A DNA stretch of 64,000 bases from Eriocheir sinensis (taxonomy: Eukaryota; Arthropoda; Malacostraca; Decapoda; Varunidae), in NCBI RefSeq assembly GCF_024679095.1, contig NC_066563.1, positions 3,629,428-3,693,427 on the forward strand. Direction: 5' to 3'. Below, piece after piece: positions 1-32,217 of this stretch. Position numbers and translations under genes: made by a program. Positions within the stretch are counted from its first letter, which is position 1. Each line of letters begins with the position of its first letter. The notes under the pieces were generated by a model. The model ran no database searches and was not told the origin of the DNA. It saw only the letters and a program-made list of their open reading frames with translations.

Positions 1-810
1 ACAAGAAGAACCAAACTACCATATTTTCATGATCAAACTTCTCTCTTCCTACTCTTTTAATCTCACCACAGAACATCAACTAACCCTATAATACAAGAAG
101 AACCAAACTACCATATTTTTCCATCATAAAATTTCTCTCCTCCCCTTCTCGCCGCGGGACAAAAGGTCAGCTCGGCGAGGAATGCCAGCAAGGAGGTCAC
201 GTGTAGCGGTATTATGGAGTTTGTATGCAGGAGGTGACTCGGATGTTCCTTCGTGGCCAAACCTTTCCTATGGTCCTGCATCCTCCTCTTCTTCCCAAGC
301 TTCCACTTCCTCAACTTTCTCCATTCTGTTCTTTATCTTCTTCCTTTCCTTGCTTTTCTTTTTAAGTCCTATTCTTAAAACTATTCCTCTTTCTCTTCTC
401 TTTATTTTCTTCTTCCCTTTCTTCCTGCACTGCCATTTCCTTATCTTTCCTTTTTCTTTTCTTCCTAAACTTCCACTTCCTCAACTTTCTTCATTCTTTT
501 CTTTATCTTCCTCCTTTCCTTGCTTTTATTTTCAAGTCCTATTCTTAAAACTATTCCTCTCTCTCTCCTCTTTATTTTCTTCTTCCTCTTCTTCCTACAC
601 TGCAACTTCTTTATCTTTCTTTTTTTTCTTCTCTTCCTAAACGCTATATTATTCCTTACTTGCTTTTGTTTGCAACTCCTCTTCTTAAAACTCCTCCTCT
701 CTCCCTCTTCCTCTTTACTATCATTTCCTCCTCTTTTTCTTTCTCCACTTCCGATTTTTCATCTTTCTTTTCTTCTCTTCCTAAACGCTGTCTTCTTAAT
801 TTTGTTTGCA

Positions 811-813
<3 letters not shown>
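1..813. repeat. Pyrimidine-rich degenerate tandem DNA
   Basis: CT-rich sequence in which a ~180-bp unit carrying AAGTCCTATTCTTAAAACTA recurs (about 360 and 540; shorter relatives at 670 and 1115). The first 27 bases are repeated at about position 93. No gene is seen. Confidence 0.6.
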
Positions 814-882
<69 letters not shown>

Positions 883-928
883 GTCTGTGTGGCCTGATTT
901 TCTGTGTAAATCTATGCAAATCTATGTA

Positions 929-1010
<82 letters not shown>
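814..1010. repeat. (CT)n arrays interrupted by a LINE tail
   Basis: (CT)n at 814-880 and 932-1010, with a 50-bp non-CT insert between them. Confidence 0.95.
881..930 (+). mobile_element. CR1/L2-like LINE 3'-end fragment
   Basis: GGGTCTGTGTG followed by repeated AAATCTATG units matches the 3' end of the LINE remnant finishing near 44760 (GGGTCTGTGTGATCTGAATA then ATGTAAATCTATG). Only about 50 bp remain. Confidence 0.6.
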
Positions 1011-1014
<4 letters not shown>

Positions 1015-1563
1015 CACCAGTTTCATATTCTCCTCCTTTTCTTCGTCCACTTCCACTTTTTCAACTTGTTGTTCTTTTTTTCACTTCTTCCACGTTCTTT
1101 TCTTCTTACCTGCTTTTGTTTCTAATTCCTCTTCTTAAAACTCCTCTTTCTCCCCTCTTCATCTATTTTATATCATTTTCCTCCTCTTCCCTCACTTCAA
1201 CTTCTCTTTGTTAGCTTCCTCCACGTTTTCCTCCTCAATATCTGTTTTCTTTCTCGGTCATCATATTCTTACAACCCCTTTTTTTCTCTATTCCAATAAT
1301 CTCATATACTTCTCTCTCCTCTTCCCCCTCATCTTCTTATACACATCTTCATATCATCCACTTCCTCCAAATGAACCTCAACTTTTTAAACCTTCATTCT
1401 CTTCTTCATCGCCTTTCCTCCTATGCTTCCAAGAACTCATCACCATCCTTCTATTAACTGTCCTCCTCCTCCTCTTCCTTCTTCTAATCCTCCTCCTCCT
1501 ATTCCTCGTCCTTCATCTTCTCATCCTTATCCTTGAGCTGTCTCCTTTGTTGTAAAAAAAAAA
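1011..1563 (+). repeat. Pyrimidine-rich DNA ending in a jockey-like LINE tail
   Basis: CT-rich low complexity to about 1530. At 1531-1563, CCTTGAGCTGTCTCCTTTG plus poly-A matches the extreme 3' end of the longer LINE at 17811-18810. Confidence 0.55.
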
Positions 1564-2772
<1,209 letters not shown>

Positions 2773-3320
2773 CAGCAAAAGGAAAACAGAACTTCAGTAA
2801 AAGGAAAACAGAACTTCAGTAAAAGGAAAACAACACTTCAGTAAAAAGAAAACACTTCAGTAAAAGGAAAACAACACTTCAGTAAATAGAAAACAACACT
2901 TCAGTAAAAAGAAAACAACACTTCAGTAAAAGGACAACAACACTTCAGTAAAAGGAAAACAACACTTCAGTAAAAGGACAACAACACTTCAGTAAAAGGA
3001 CAACAACACTTCAGTAAAAAGAAAACAACACTTCAGTAAAAGGAAAACAACACTTCAGTAAAAGGAAAACAACACTTCAGTAAAAAGAAAACACTTCAGT
3101 AAAAGGAAAACAATACTTCAGTAAAAGGAAAACAACACTTCAGTAAAAAGAAAACAACACTTCAGTAAAAGGAAAACAACACTTCAGTAAAAGGAAAACA
3201 ACACCAGTAAAAGGAAAACAACACTTCAGTAAAAGGAAAACAACACTACAGTAAAAGGAAAACAGAACTTCAGTAAAAGGAAAACAACACTTCAGTAAAA
3301 GAAAACAACACTTGAATTAA
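2773..3320. repeat. ~22-bp minisatellite
   Basis: About 25 copies of AACAACACTTCAGTAAAAGG with single-base variants and a few shorter units. There are no unique spacers, so it is not a CRISPR array. Confidence 0.95.
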
Positions 3321-3879
3321 ACGAAAGCAGCACTTCAATGAGAGGAGCAGAGTGACACAACAAAAAATAATAGAATAAAAAAAGAATAAAAAGAATTAAA
3401 AAAATTATAATAAAGAATAAAGAGAATAAAAAAAATATAAAACTGAGTACATATCCAGATCCCTGACTAGCAACATTAAGGGGCACAGTTACTAGGGGAA
3501 GCAGGACAGTCACTATAGCATCTGATCATGTCCCGTCCCGTCACCAGGTACAGAGCAGATAGTGCACCGTCCCACAGGTAAAACCAATTAGCCGCCAGGT
3601 GGACTCCGGTGGGCGCCGTACCGTGTCATGTCACCTTGAAGGACGCCCAGGACATGCATGACGCCAGCACGGGCATCCCAGTAGCACCTCTGTCATGCAA
3701 GGCCGCTAAAGGAGTGTGCAAGCGTGGGAGACTATAAAAGTTTGGCGAATGTCAGCGTGACTTGTTTAGTTTACCTCAGCATGACTTGTTGGAGTGTCTC
3801 AGGGATGGAGTTACCGTCGCGGCGTGTGAATAAATGGAAAAAACATTCATCGATTCGTTATATGTGGCTACGAGAATAT
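3321..3879. other. Unique AT-rich then mixed sequence
   Basis: A-rich to about 3440, then about 440 bp of balanced sequence containing TATAAAAG at 3733-3740. No exon or promoter can be assigned; the next gene starts 4.3 kb downstream. Confidence 0.4.
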
Positions 3880-5078
3880 TTAAGGTTGGGGTATGAATAA
3901 CTAGCTATGGGAAGAATATTCAAGGCTGGGGATAATTTTTTCGCTATTGGAAGAATGTTCAAGGCTGAGGGAATAATAAGTAGCTATATAAGAGTACTGA
4001 AGGCTGGGGGATGAATAAGTCGCTCTAGGAAGAATATTCAAGGCTGGGGATGAATAAGTCGCTCTAGGAAGAATATTCAAGGCAGGGGATGAATAAGTCG
4101 CTCTAGGAAGAATATTCAAGGCAGGGGATGAATAAGTCGCTCTAGGAAGAATATTTAAGGCAGGGTATGAATAAGTCGCTCTAGGAAGAATATTCAAGGC
4201 TGGGGGATGAATAAGTCGCTCTAGGAAGAATATTTAAGGCAGGGTATGAATAAGTCGCTCCAGGAAGAATATTCAAGGCAGGGTATGAATAAGTCGCTCC
4301 AGGAAGAATATTCAAGGCAGGGTATGAATAAGTCGCTCCAGGAAGAATATTCAAGGCTGGGGGATGAATAAGTCGCTCTAGGAAGAATATTTAAGGCAGG
4401 GTATGAATAAGTCGCTCCAGGAAGAATATTCAAGGCTGGGGGATGAATAAGTCGCTCCAGGAAGAATATTCAAGGCTGGGGTATGAATAAGTCGCTCCAG
4501 GAAGAATATTCAAGGCTGGGGTATGAATAAGTCGCTCCAGGAAGAATATTCAAGGCTGGGGGATGAATAAGTCGCTCTAGGAAGAATATTCAAGGCTGGG
4601 GGATGAATAAGTCGCTCCAGGAAGAATATTCAAGGCAGGGGATGAATAAGTCGCTCCAGGAAGAATATTCAAGGCAGGGGATGAATAAGTCGCTCCAGGA
4701 AGAATATTCAAGGCAGGGGATGAATAAGTCGCTCCAGGAAGAATATTCAAGGCAGGGGATGAATAAGTCGCTCTAGGAAGAATATTTAAGGCAGGGGATG
4801 AATAAGTCGCTCCAGGAAGAATATTCAAGGCAGGGGATGAATAAGTCGCTCCAGGAAGAATATTCAAGGCAGGGGATGAATAAGTCGCTCTAGGAAGAAT
4901 ATTCAAGGCAGGGGATGAATAAGTCGCTCTAGGAAGAATATTCAAGGCAGGGGATGAATAAGTCGCTCTAGGAAGAATATTCAAGGCAGGGGATGAATAA
5001 GTCGCTCTAGGAAGAATATTCAAGGCAGGGGATGAATAAGTCGCTCTAGGAAGAATATTTAAGGCAGGGGATGAATAA
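3880..5078. repeat. 39/40-bp minisatellite
   Basis: About 30 units of ATGAATAAGTCGCTCTAGGA AGAATATTCAAGGCAGGGG type, 39 bp with 40-bp variants. The 39-bp phase keeps the minus strand open as a 13-residue repeat; frame breaks where units are 40 bp show the frame is incidental. Confidence 0.95.
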
Positions 5079-6184
5079 AGAGTTTAAAGTTAAGTCTGCG
5101 TGACTAATTTGAATAGTTAAGAAGTGGATTAGCGTCGCTGTTGGGAGAATATCCTTCGATTTGTATTATTTAACCAATAAAGGAAATTGCAAGTGCTCGA
5201 AAATATAAGAAAAGTTAAAATTTCACCATGACTTGCTCGAATGTTTTGAGTGTACAACAAACTCCAATTACAATAAATAAGAAGACATCCCTCGTTTCGC
5301 AATGTAGGTAATATTAAAGATTATGTGACTATCCAAGTTGAAGTTATTCCAGCGTGACTTGCCTAATGTTCTGGGAAGGGAATACCATCGCCGCATCACA
5401 ACACAAGGAAAAAAATACCTCCGTGTCATCATACCGAGCTGTGAAGATGATTCGCAAGTGAAGGAAAAAACATCCACTTAATTTGGCATCCACGACCGTC
5501 TCATCACTTAATTATAGAGGAGGAGCAGATTGGCGGGAGTGATCGATGAGGCACGTGTATCAAGACCCTCTGAAAGGACCTACACATCAAGACACATTGA
5601 CGGACAGCAGCGGCATTCAACTCGACACGATTATTGATTCATGCCCCCAAGTGTTCCATCTTTCACGAGGGCCACAAACGTTGGTCGTAATGGGCACAGG
5701 GGAGCCTCATGAAGCTTTCTCACAGACAGACGAAGAAAAGGCAAAAGATAAAAATAAAGTCATTGTTGTTGTCGTTGTTGCTTTTGTGGATGCTTCTGGG
5801 AAACCCGCCCGTTGAGGAACCTCCACTCCCAACCTCACTTGCACCGACCCCCCTGCCCCTCCATCTTCACACAGTAAACCACTACCCTTCCTCTTCCCCC
5901 CTCTCCCCTGCCTCCACCCCTTCCACGACCTACCATCTTCCACCTCAACCAACATACATTAAACAACTACCTTTCCTTTCCCTTTCCTCTCTTCCACCCC
6001 AACCCCACTAACACCGACCTCTTCCGCCGACATCCCTATACAGTACTCCACTACCTTCCTCTTCCTCCCTCTCCCCTGCCTCCACCCCTTCCACTACCTC
6101 TACCTTCTTCCACCTCCACCCGTACACATGCAGTAATTGCCTCCCCTGCCCCTCCCCTTCTTCTCCGTGTCCTCATCCCCCTTC
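5079..6184. other. Unique DNA then C/T-rich degenerate repeats
   Basis: 5079-5790 is AT-rich unique sequence with no convincing exon. 5800-6180 repeats a CCTCCACCCCTTCCAC-type block about every 125-130 bp. Confidence 0.5.
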
Positions 6185-6432
6185 TACTACCTACCCAGAG
6201 TCATCCGCCATTCAAAGTCTTCACGCAGATGTAGTTAGTGCGAAAACAATCAATTCCTTTAAAAATCGCATTAATCGTCACTTTCCAGCGTCAGGGGTGA
6301 ACTGAACCCAAGCGCGCATGTCTAAAAGTACTCTAATCTTCCCGCAGGTCATTCAGGTCAGTCAAGTGGATGAGGAATCGATTAAACCACAAAAGCAGGC
6401 AGCCACATAATGAGCCAACATGCTCTCTACCT
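6185..6432 (+). mobile_element. LINE 3' end (family A, CR1/L2-like)
   Basis: AATTCCTTTAAAAATCGCAT (last reverse-transcriptase codons, NSFKNRI-like) through GATTAAACCAC...GCAGCC...TAATGAGCCAAC matches the tails at 10030-10412 (+) and 63580-64000 (-). Confidence 0.7.
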
Positions 6433-8014
6433 TATTTCCATGTTTACCCATTCCCTCCCACATACTTCCCGGTTCCCTTCCTTTTCATCCACCATATATC
6501 CCTACCATTACCCTCCACCACTACTCTCCTATCCACCTTCCTCCCCAACAATACCTCCTCCGCTTCCTCCCAATCACTTCCCTCCCCTTCCTTCCTCGCC
6601 TCTCCACCTTCCCTCACACTCCCACGCATGTCCGTCCTTCCCTACCCCAGCTCATTCATCTTACCCCCACCCCCCCTCTCCCCCCTTCCACGTAACTCCC
6701 ATCCACATGTCCCACCTCGCCACTACCCCGCAAGCCACAGTAGAAACCAGACCGCCGCGCCACACCCTCCACCGCCGGCGTTTTACCATTCCTTTACCGG
6801 GAGCTTGAACACATCCCACCCCTTCCACATCACGCGAGCTCAGCCACACCAAGGTTTCAACATCAAGGCCGCTAAGCTACCACATCTCCACCACACCATC
6901 CAAAGAGATTACTACCACAGGCGTTATACCAGTCATAAACAGGGAGTCTGACCACATCCCTTCCACATCACGCCAGCTCAGCCAAACCCAGATTTCGACA
7001 CCGAGGACTCTTGGCTACCACATCAATACCACACCAGCCTGCAGACTACTACCACAGCCCCAAGAATCTAAGTTTATCACATCCCTACCACATCACACTA
7101 TATACATCCGTGTCACATCATATCATTCTTGCCCTTCCATTAGCCCCACATATCTACCACATCACAGCCAGTCAGTCGTAGCCATACCAAACCGTAAAAG
7201 ACTACATTACTGCCACATCCCTGCCACATCAAGATATCTAGTGTACCGGTAAGTCTCAGCCGCCACACTTGATACCACGATAACCACACTTACCACCATC
7301 ACCACCACACCTCCACCTCATTTCTGCCACATCTCCACCATGCCTCACCCCTTCAACCACACCTACATCTAACCATCACCTACCATACCTATGTTCCACC
7401 TTTGCCATACTCATTGAACCAACACTATACAGTATACAGTAATACTTTCACTATCATTTATCGAATTACCTGTAGAACTTCCTCACGGCTTTGTGGTCAC
7501 CTGTACAAAGTAATTAAGTTTGTCTCTGCCACAACTGTCCTACACCTGTGTAAAGAAGCGTCACGTCACCATCAAATCACAATCACTATAAATACAATAA
7601 TAACCTTCTCACCATCACTCCGTCACCATTTTCGCATTCCCCACAACACAACTACACTACCCATCCACCAACACACCATTTCCTCTATCACAACATCACC
7701 ACCATTTCCACTATCACAACATCACCTAAGCAACCATACACCGCTGAGAAAACAATCTTATCAGCACTACAATCACAACCACAATCATCACCATAATCAC
7801 CACCTCACTATCCTCAATCAACAACTCATTATCCTCACTGTAATATCTTCAAACGAATGAGCCCCTTCCTCATCACCATCACTATGTACATCATCACCAC
7901 TACATAAACATATCGCCCATACTGCATCACCAACACAATCACCACCATACCATCACAATCACCAAATATCAATACAGACACCATACTACTACCTCTATCA
8001 TCACCAACAGCGCC

Positions 8015-8045
<31 letters not shown>

Positions 8046-8066
8046 CCACCACCACCACCACCACAC
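6433..8066. repeat. CCA/CAC-rich low-complexity DNA, likely includes LGIC 5' flank
   Basis: C-rich, with many CCACATC/CACCACC clusters, culminating in (CAC)n just before ATG 8067. No separate gene is seen. The LGIC promoter and leader presumably lie here, but no element is convincing. Confidence 0.5.
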
Positions 8067-26597
<18,531 letters not shown>

Positions 26598-26719
26598 ACA
26601 GACTGGGCAAAATTCGCCCCTCACACTAGTAAAGCGTATAAGTACAGGGTATACTCATGCCTTCCATGGACTACAGACCCAACAGTACTTTCTAGGAACA
26701 CTACAGGGAGGAACTGGAC
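26598..26719 (+). other. Start of LGIC 3' untranslated region
   Basis: Unique sequence after the stop, before a decayed SINE. AATAAA occurs at 26901-26906 (inside the SINE) and at 27598-27603; either could serve for polyadenylation, and the sequence does not decide. Confidence 0.4.
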
Positions 26720-26992
26720 GGGAGGCGGTGGCCGAAGGTTAGCTAATGGGTGTAATGAGCGCAGATCCTGAGCTTGTTATACTCTCGGCCGACGATTTTA
26801 TAGCCACCGCTGAGTGACCGAAAATCACGCACGTGCCACCCATCAGCTGTCAATGGGAGCATCGGAAGGCAGCATAAGACACGAAGAGAACAAATATCAC
26901 AATAAAAATGCCCGTCCGTGCCACAGATGTCTACAATATATCCTTCGGGTGCAATAGGACTGGTAAATGAAACCGTTAAAAATATATAAAAA
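26720..26992 (+). mobile_element. tRNA-derived SINE (family A), decayed copy 3
   Basis: GGAGGCGGTGGCCGAAGGTTAGC head, CCACCGCTGAGTGACC and GGCAGCATAAGACACGAAGA body, A-rich end. Strongly diverged, with box B lost. Confidence 0.6.
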
Positions 26993-27719
26993 TCTTTTCA
27001 AGCTGCACATAAGCTCTATACTAAAAGAAACAGAAGCAATGCATAAGGTAACCATCAGACCTTTGCACGGGGTATAAAAGTTAGAAGCATCAGCCCCACC
27101 AGGAACACGAGACCCTAGGAGGCTGTGTCGGCTTTCCAAGGGACTCAACAAATAGACAACAACTTATTACCAAGGCACAAGGCGACTACATAACCTTTCC
27201 CAAGGACACTCGACACAGCCATTTACCGAGGCACAGAGGCTTTGTAGGCTTGGCAAGATAAAAATAGAAGATAAAACCCCCAGCCCTGGACTAAGACAAA
27301 AAGAGGCGTTATATACAGGCTTTCCAAGGAGGTACAAAAGGAACTATCATCAGCAATATACTTAAAACACCACCACGAGAGTATTGCCACCTTCCTTCCC
27401 GTGTATTAACCTGCGCGTGTAAATCGTACAACTCGTCCAAATACAATAGATGAAGTCTCACACCAGTGTTTCCAAGAAGTTCCGTGATGTTTACCTGACG
27501 TATATTACCTGCTGCTGCTGTTTCATTATACCTCCTCATAAACACAGGCAAGAAAAATAACTGACGAGGAGATGATTTGTACACACCATGTTAAGTAAAT
27601 AAAGTTTCATATCCAAAGGCAAATATAATCTCATTCCAGTGTTTACCAATCCCTTGCACTATTCACCTGTAAAATATTACCTGTTGCTGCTTCGTCATAC
27701 CTTCTCAGCGACAGGGGCA
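26993..27719. other. Unique intergenic DNA
   Basis: AT-moderate sequence in which AGGCTTTCCAAGG / CCAAGGCACA motifs and a CATTATACCTCCTCA block recur loosely (27510 and 27690). No gene is seen. Confidence 0.5.
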
Positions 27720-28065
27720 AGAAACGAAAGTAGAAAGGCGAAAGTATGGAGGCAGGTGAGCACAACATACAGAAAGAGACCCCAGAATACACCAAAACAC
27801 GTACACAGAGACACTGACAAAATAGAAAGATGATGAAATGGAGACAGGTAGACAAAACACAGACGAAGAGACCCCAGAATACACCAAAACACGTACACAG
27901 AGACACTGACAAAACAGAAAGATGATGAAATGGAGGCAGGTAGACAAAACACAGACGAAGAGACCCCAGAATACACCAAAACACGTACACAGAGACACTG
28001 ACAAAATAGAAAGATGATGAAATGGAGACAGGTAGACAAAACATAGACGAAGAGACGCATGCAGA
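27720..28065. repeat. 92-bp tandem repeat
   Basis: GAGACCCCAGAATACACCAA recurs at 27776, 27868 and 27960 (92-bp period), with partial units at each end. Minus-strand cysteine/leucine-rich frames here are products of this periodicity. Confidence 0.95.
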
Positions 28066-28275
28066 CAAAGGTAAAGACTAAATAGGGAAACGAAGACTGA
28101 GACGGATAGAAACGCGTACAAAGACACAGACAAACAACACAGCGGCATGGAAAAATGTAAGGTGAAATGACCATTTGACCACCATCACAGTCTCGAGGGC
28201 TAATGCGACGGAGATGAGCACTGAGGCAACGTGCAGTTATGGAGTATGCTTCCGGCTTTTTTACTTCAGTTTCAC

Positions 28276-28700
28276 CACCACCACCACCACCACCACCACC
28301 TTAAACATCCCCATTACCGCCACCGCCCCTTACTAAATCCATCAACACTATTATCACCACAACCACCACCCAAACTTCCCTCATCGTCTCCACCACCACC
28401 CCCTCCCTCCCCAACAACCCTCATCACCACCACCATCATCACCACCCCCAAGCTCCCTCCCCAGCAACCCTCATCACCACCACCACCACCACCACCACCT
28501 CCCCTACAACAACCCTCATCACCTCCACCACCACCACCACCACCTTCCCAACAACCCTCATCACCACCTCCACCACCACCACCACCTCCCCTACAACCCT
28601 CATCACCACCTCCACCACCACCTCCCCTACAACCCTCACCACCACCTCCACCACCCCTACAACCCTCATCACCTCCATGACCACCACCACCACACCGCAC
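28276..28700. repeat. CAC/ACC-rich array
   Basis: (CAC)n 28274-28300, then ~35-60-bp irregular repeats of CAACCCTCATCACCACCACC. Open in several frames purely by composition. Confidence 0.9.
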
Positions 28701-29109
28701 TTAACCCCAACGGACGAGAGCAAGCTATCGACCCAAGACAAACGCACCCACCACTTCGTCAATACTCTTGTAAGTTAGTCTTAACATGGAATCTACTAAA
28801 GCCCCTATATGTGATCGCCACAGAGGCGAATATAATGCCATTGGGACGGAGCTCTAACATCAATCTGCAGGCATGCAATACAATACGACTCTAACGTAAA
28901 TAAGAATATAGTCATGGACATTCAAACCTTTCTCATCGATTTACTCATCACAAGGAGTTTGGAGTACTGCTTTCTGTCTGGCATAGCGACTGTTGAAAAT
29001 TCTCAACAGTTACGCTATAAGGTAACTCGAGGACCTGTGCGTTGGGTGGCTCAGGGACCCAGGTCATACAAAAATAAGAAGACTTATTAATTCAGACAAC
29101 GATGCTGAT
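28701..29109. other. Unique intergenic DNA, possibly the 5' part of the next LINE
   Basis: No reading frame is recognised; the LINE homology I can read starts about 29110. Confidence 0.4.
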
Positions 29110-29930
29110 ATACTCCATGAACCAAATGTCCTGCATGAGTGGCCCGACATATTGATGATCCAGTTCAATATTGACAAATGCAGCGAGCTTTGTGTGGGAA
29201 GAAATATAACCCAAAGTAATTGCACATTAAATAACACACCTCTTGACCACTCCAGCTGCGAGCGTGGGTGGGTGCAAGTTCTGACTTTTGATCCAGAAAT
29301 CAATGTATTATGGCTAGACACCGCGCAAATAGTCTTGGGTTTTATTTCGAGAAGCGTAAGCAACCGGATCTTAAGAGTTATCCTTAAGCTGAATTTGACA
29401 ATGGTTAGCTCTCACCTAGACCATGCTGTTCAGTTTTAGTGTCCTTATTAAGGGAAAGATACAGATTCCTTTGAAGCGATAGAGAAGAATGACCAAAATG
29501 ATCCACGGACTTAGGAACTTACCCTACAGAGAAAGAGTAAAACGACTTAACTTGCATTCCTTGGAAAGATGTAGACTGCGTGGGGATTTAATTGAGGTGT
29601 TTAAATTGATTAAGGAGATTAACAAGGGCGATTTAAAAGACGTGTTCACATTAAAAACTGACGTGAGAACATGCAGGAACGGGTATAAGATGGAAAAATT
29701 CAAGTTCAGCAAAGAAATGGGCCAAAACTGATTCATGAAGAATGGTGGATGAGTGGAACAAACTGAATCTGTATGTAGTTGAGGCACACAATTGAAACCT
29801 TTAAATGGAGATTAGATGCATTTATAAACGGGAGGAGGTTTAGGTGAGCAACCCATCTTCAGGAGCTGCCTTGCGTAGGGCGTTTGGCCTTTTGTAGTCT
29901 CCTTCTACCCTTGTGTATCCTTGTGTCACG
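29110..29930 (+). mobile_element. CR1/L2-like LINE remnant (reverse-transcriptase C-terminus)
   Basis: Shows MIQFNIDKCSELCVGRN, LNNTPLDHSS, LGFISRSVSNR, then RRMTKMIHGLRNLPYRERVK, RLNLHSLERCRLRGDLIEVF and a final ETFKWRLDAFING. This is the thumb and C-terminal part of CR1-type reverse transcriptases, broken by at least two frameshifts and stops. Confidence 0.88.
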
Positions 29931-30620
29931 ACTCCTAAACACATGGGCCTGGGTTCGAATCACAGTCGCAGTGCTATAAGAAGGGAGGCAGCACTACTGT
30001 TAAGGGTATTCACTGATCTCATGTAACAGAGTAGCAGGGATCTCCTGAAAGTGTTGTAGCGAGATATTGTGTTTGTGTTGCAGCGTTCTCTGTAACAAAG
30101 CGCAAGTTTCGCAGCTCAACAATTGTCTTTGTAGGCTCCCAAAGCAAACTATAGTCTCCATACAGGTCTGGGTTTTTTTCTACTCAAGACCAGATATCAA
30201 AAAGATCTTCTAGGTGATTTCCTCAGTGTTTTTACCTTATTTACCAACACCAAACACAACACAGGGAGTAATCGTAGTATTTCGTGTTTGGTTTGGGAGC
30301 TCGCAAACTTGGCGCTGGACTGCGGGACGGCCCAGTGTCGCGGCGCTCTTCAGAAATAGGGCCCAAGTGAATTCATGTAACAGGGTTCCAATTTGCTCCT
30401 GTAATACTATTCAGCGCTCTCCGGTAATAGCGTTGCAGTGGTCTCGTAAACAGTAGAGCAAACTCTTACCTGTAACGTCATGTGCAGCGGAAAACTCAAA
30501 TTGATGAGTACATAAAACAATTTTCATGACTGAATAAATGTATAAATGTATAACTAAATGAATATATAAATGTTTAAATAAATGAATAAGCAAACTTGAC
30601 ATTGCATAGACATATCCATA
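29931..30620. other. Unique intergenic DNA
   Basis: Mixed sequence with recurrent CTGTAACA/AGCG(C/T)TCT motifs between 30000 and 30480. A lone box-B-like GGGTTCGAATCAC at 29951 has no tRNA fold. Confidence 0.4.
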
Positions 30621-30631
30621 AATCACGACCC

Positions 30632-30664
<33 letters not shown>

Positions 30665-31800
30665 ACACTTCCCACCACCGCCGCCGCCGCCGCCAGCCAC
30701 AAGTGGGGTGACCAAATTGATTCATCACGGCGCCCATCGCGGGACAGCCACTCAGCCGCGACACGCATTTTCCCACATACTGACACACCGCACCCCTCAC
30801 CCCCCTGTTACAGCCCTCTCCCCTCACCCCCCTACCACCCCTCACCCCCCCTACCACCCTTCACCGCATCCCTACTCCCCTCGTCTCCATTCTCCTACAC
30901 CCCCGTACCACCCCTCACCCCTCTTTACAGTCCTCACCCTTCATCCTCCCCGCACCCCTCCCCCCCCTTCTTATACTCCTCACCCCTCACTCCCTCCTCT
31001 CCTCCTCTTCTCTATTCGCTATTCTCTATTCTATTCTATTCTCTCTTACACCCGCTTTACATCCCTCCCCCTCCCCCCCCTTCATCCCTTACCCCCCTCG
31101 TCTCCCCTCCCTTCCTCCTCTACCACGCACTCCCCTACCCTTATAAAACCCCCCTTCCACTCATGCCCCTCCCCCTCCTCCCCTACTCCCCACTCCCCTC
31201 TCTACTCCCCTCACACCCTTATCATCATCTCCTCCCCTACCTTCTCATCCTACTCCCTCGTCACCCCTTCTCCTTCCTTTCCCTCCTCCTCTCATCTCCC
31301 CTCCCCAGTAGGCTATTCCCCTATCACTTCCCCTTCCCCGACTATTCCTCCACCAGCTATTCTATCCCTTCGCTTCCCTTTCTTTCTCTTTCTTTCCCTT
31401 CCCATTTTCTTTTTCCCTTCCTTTAACATCCCTCCCTTTCCTTTCTCTTTCATTCTCTTTCCGTAACATCCTTTCCTTTCCCTTTTCTCCAACTATTCCG
31501 TCCCTTCGCTTCCCTTTCTTGCTCTTCCCTTCCCATTTCTTTTCTTCCCCTTCCTATAACATTCTTCCTTTCCCTTCCCTCTTATTCTCTTTCCGTAATA
31601 ACATCCCTTTCTTTCCCTTTCCTTTCCTTTCCATTTCCTTCCTTTCCTTTCTTTCCCGCTATAACCCCTTCATTACTTCTCTCCCCACTCCCATGCATCC
31701 CCTTCCATCCCCTCCCCTCCCCTTCCCCTGCTTACGTCCCTCCCTCTCCTTTCCGGTTCGCTTCTTTGCGGTGTCAACTAATGTCCCACTGGCCTTTGAA
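30632..31800. repeat. (CA)n then ~1-kb polypyrimidine tract
   Basis: (CA)n 30632-30668; 30690-30770 is a short complex island; 30775-31760 is almost pure C/T on the plus strand. Long leucine/proline/serine frames here are compositional. Confidence 0.9.
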
Positions 31801-31814
31801 GATGGAATAAATGA

Positions 31815-31816
<2 letters not shown>

Positions 31817-31868
<52 letters not shown>

Positions 31869-32093
31869 CTATAAGTACGTACGTGTGTTTGTTTGTGTGT
31901 ACATCTGTTTGTCTGCGTTTAAATGTCTGTGTTTCTCTGTTTGTCTGTTTAATGTATTTGTGTTTCTCATGTGTTTGTTTTATGTCTGTATGTCTGTGCG
32001 TCTGTTTGGCTAAGTGTTTGTGCGTTTGTGTGTTTGAATGTCTATGTTCTCACCTTTTTTTTTTTTTTTTTTTTTTGCATTTTCATAGTTTGT

Positions 32094-32153
<60 letters not shown>
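31817..32153. repeat. (TG)n arrays and TG-rich DNA
   Basis: (TG)n 31817-31863 and 32096-32153 with TTTG/TCTG-rich DNA and a T-run (32053-32076) between. Confidence 0.95.
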
Positions 32154-32155
<2 letters not shown>

Positions 32156-32217
32156 CGTAGATAAAGGATACACACAAACCACAGGCGGCCCATTAGGAGG
32201 CGATCAATAGCGTTCAG

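Noticed and set aside
2773..3320. CRISPR-like array
   Set aside because: Direct repeats without unique spacers in an intron-bearing eukaryotic genome; an ordinary minisatellite.
3733..3740. TATAAAAG as promoter of the channel gene
   Set aside because: 4.3 kb from the start codon with a large minisatellite in between and no leader exon identified.
3901..5023. Minus-strand 13-residue repeat protein
   Set aside because: Incidental frame of the 39-bp minisatellite; broken wherever units are 40 bp.
5546..5815. 89-codon frame starting MRHVYQDPLKG
   Set aside because: No recognisable domain, no flanking splice signals, ends in low-complexity valine; chance frame.
29940..29970. Isolated box-B-like GGGTTCGAATCAC
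   Set aside because: No box A or foldable tRNA around it; possibly a SINE scrap but unsupported.
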